A stretch of DNA of 64,000 nt. Origin: Atrichornis clamosus. Its lineage: Eukaryota; Chordata; Aves; Passeriformes; Menuridae. Each line of letters opens with the position of its first letter. Position 1 is the first letter of the stretch. The notes beneath the pieces were generated by a model that saw only the letters and a list, made by a program, of their open reading frames with translations, was not told where the DNA came from and did not search any database. Where the stretch lies: positions 248,001 through 312,000 of the forward strand of contig WBMZ01011390.1 in assembly GCA_013400975.1 (NCBI GenBank). The letters are read 5' to 3'. Both the position numbers and the translations under genes were made by a program. Of this stretch, positions 62,568 to 64,000 are shown one piece after another.

Positions 62568-64000
62568 GGCATGGGGTGTAAGTCACTACGGCCACACAAG
62601 GAGCCCCAGTGTGCCTGCTGAGCATCCCACACCCCTGCCACCCTGTCACACCCTGGACCCAGAGGTTCACTCCATCCTGGTTCGCCTGAGGAGCAGCCAG
62701 TCCTGTGCTGAGCAAATCCTGAGGGTGCCAGGAGATTTCCGTCCTCCACTGAACCAACTGTGTGAAGGACACTGCATTTAGACCACAAAATCTCTTTTTT
62801 TTTTTTGCACAGGCCAGCAAACAGCCATCATCTGGGAACAATGAGAGCTGTCAGGACGGGGGAAGGGAGCCAGCCAAACTGCGAGCGCGGGCTTGAGAGC
62901 CGACGAAAAAAAGGAAACATTCCTCAGGAAAATTTTGCCCTGAAGAAACCCAAACTTCATTAGCTGAACTTGAATGCTCAGTCTATTGAGATGTGCCCTG
63001 TGCCCAAAGAGCAGCATGGCAGGGATAGGTGACCTATTTTCCCTGGAGAGCAGTGAGAGGTTGCTCTCTATCGATCCCACCCTTCTTCCATCAGTTTATA
63101 TATTAGCTCCAATGGCCTGTGGAGGAAGCAGCCAGTAAAGGAGTGAATCATTCACAATGAATAAATCATCTGACTAATTTAGCTTGTTTTTCTTCTCATG
63201 GCTCTTCCATGGACAGATCACCATTTCCCTAAAGTTATTCATTACTATTATTATATAACTTGCCATTTTGGGGTGCTGTTTTCCTTTTCCTTTTCCTCTA
63301 TGTTTAGCATTTGCAAGTTAGCAAAAATCTACTAGCTTGGTTATGACCAGACAGATGAGTTCCATGGGGCTGTTCCTAGCCCCACACTGAATGAGCTCAG
63401 CATGGCTGTTGCAGGTATTTGCATCAATAAACAGAGAGAAAAATTGAATTCTGTAAATTGCAGAGTCCAAAGTTCAGTTTCTACAGATCCACATATCCTT
63501 CAGGACAGTCTCCCAACATCTCTGTAACACAAACACCCACAGTACCAGCACAATTGAAAGAAAAATGACTTGTAATTCCACAAAGCATATCGAAATCAAT
63601 TTATATCATATTCTGGCTAGGAACCATCTCAATGAGCAGCATATGTGGGGTGGTATCACCCAGAGGATCACTTGGCTTTGTCTCTTACTAAAAAGATGTC
63701 AAAAACAATGGAAAAAGCTGTAGTGCTGGATACAGATGAGTTCTGTGGGATTCAGACTCCATGGTCAGCATCTAAATGGATTTGGGAAGCCTGGTGGGTG
63801 CTCCAGCAGCTTCTTGCTGGCACGGATGAAGTGTGCAGAAGGAGAGGAAGCCACAGGGCTGAGGGACTGGGGAGGTCTTCTGCTCTCTCTGGAGATGCCT
63901 GTTCCCCCTGTAGAGCAAACCAGTGGAGCAAAACCCTGATGGCTTCAGGCTCAAGTACATGCCCATATTTCTTTCAACTTGTATGTGTATGTTTATGTTT
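62568..64000. other. Unassigned stretch, GC-rich then AT-rich
   Basis: GC-richer up to about 62900, with overlapping 120-142-codon frames on both strands that mirror base composition rather than a gene. Then AT-rich to the end, with a short (TTTTCC)n run near 63282-63297. Nothing recognised. Confidence 0.5.

Noticed and set aside
62384..62841. Overlapping 120-142-codon frames on both strands
   Set aside because: Same explanation: a GC-richer block opens several frames at once, and none resembles a protein family.
1..64000. Bacterial, viral or phage DNA, CRISPR arrays, operons
   Set aside because: No gene-dense layout, no protein hits in any frame and no spaced direct repeats, and bird-type CR1, SINE and LTR elements are embedded throughout.

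Overview
The window reads as non-coding vertebrate nuclear DNA, most likely from a songbird. It is mostly AT-rich, with scattered GC-richer patches. No open frame could be tied to a known protein, and there is no operon-like packing, ribosome-binding-site pattern, rRNA, functional tRNA or CRISPR array. It looks like an intergenic desert or the inside of a very large intron.

The lineage call rests on mobile elements. CR1-type LINE fragments carry the typical bird/reptile CR1 tail (37800-37970, 45045-45145) and decayed CR1 ORF2 segments (2843-3120, 8990-9540, 12130-12445, 35340-35720). A tRNA-derived SINE with a CR1-like tail (11281-11411) matches the songbird TguSINE1 type as I remember it. 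A short ERVL-type solo LTR on the minus strand (46803-47017) has TG...CA ends and an exact 5-bp target duplication, ATTGA.

Layout: 1-8.9 kb is AT-rich with one old CR1 piece. 9-12.5 kb is a cluster of LINE, SINE, palindromic element and CR1 relics. 12.5-35 kb is mostly unassigned, with a perfect 17-bp inverted repeat (17231-17280), a MIR-like relic, a hairpin plus tandem duplication (27648-27768) and a palindromic element. 35-46 kb holds two CR1 pieces, a MIR-like relic, a palindromic element and a short CR1 tail. 46.8-47.0 kb is the solo LTR. 47-64 kb is mostly unassigned, with two more palindromic elements, an isolated CpG island abutting an AAAT microsatellite (57857-58149) and a 12-bp hairpin at 62.5 kb.

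The most interesting items are a family of small palindromic elements sharing 'CCAAATTC'-like ends and a 'TGATNTCAATGG'-like core (five clear copies), the unusually perfect inverted repeats, and the isolated CpG island. Family names and conservation are from memory and inference; no database or alignment was available.
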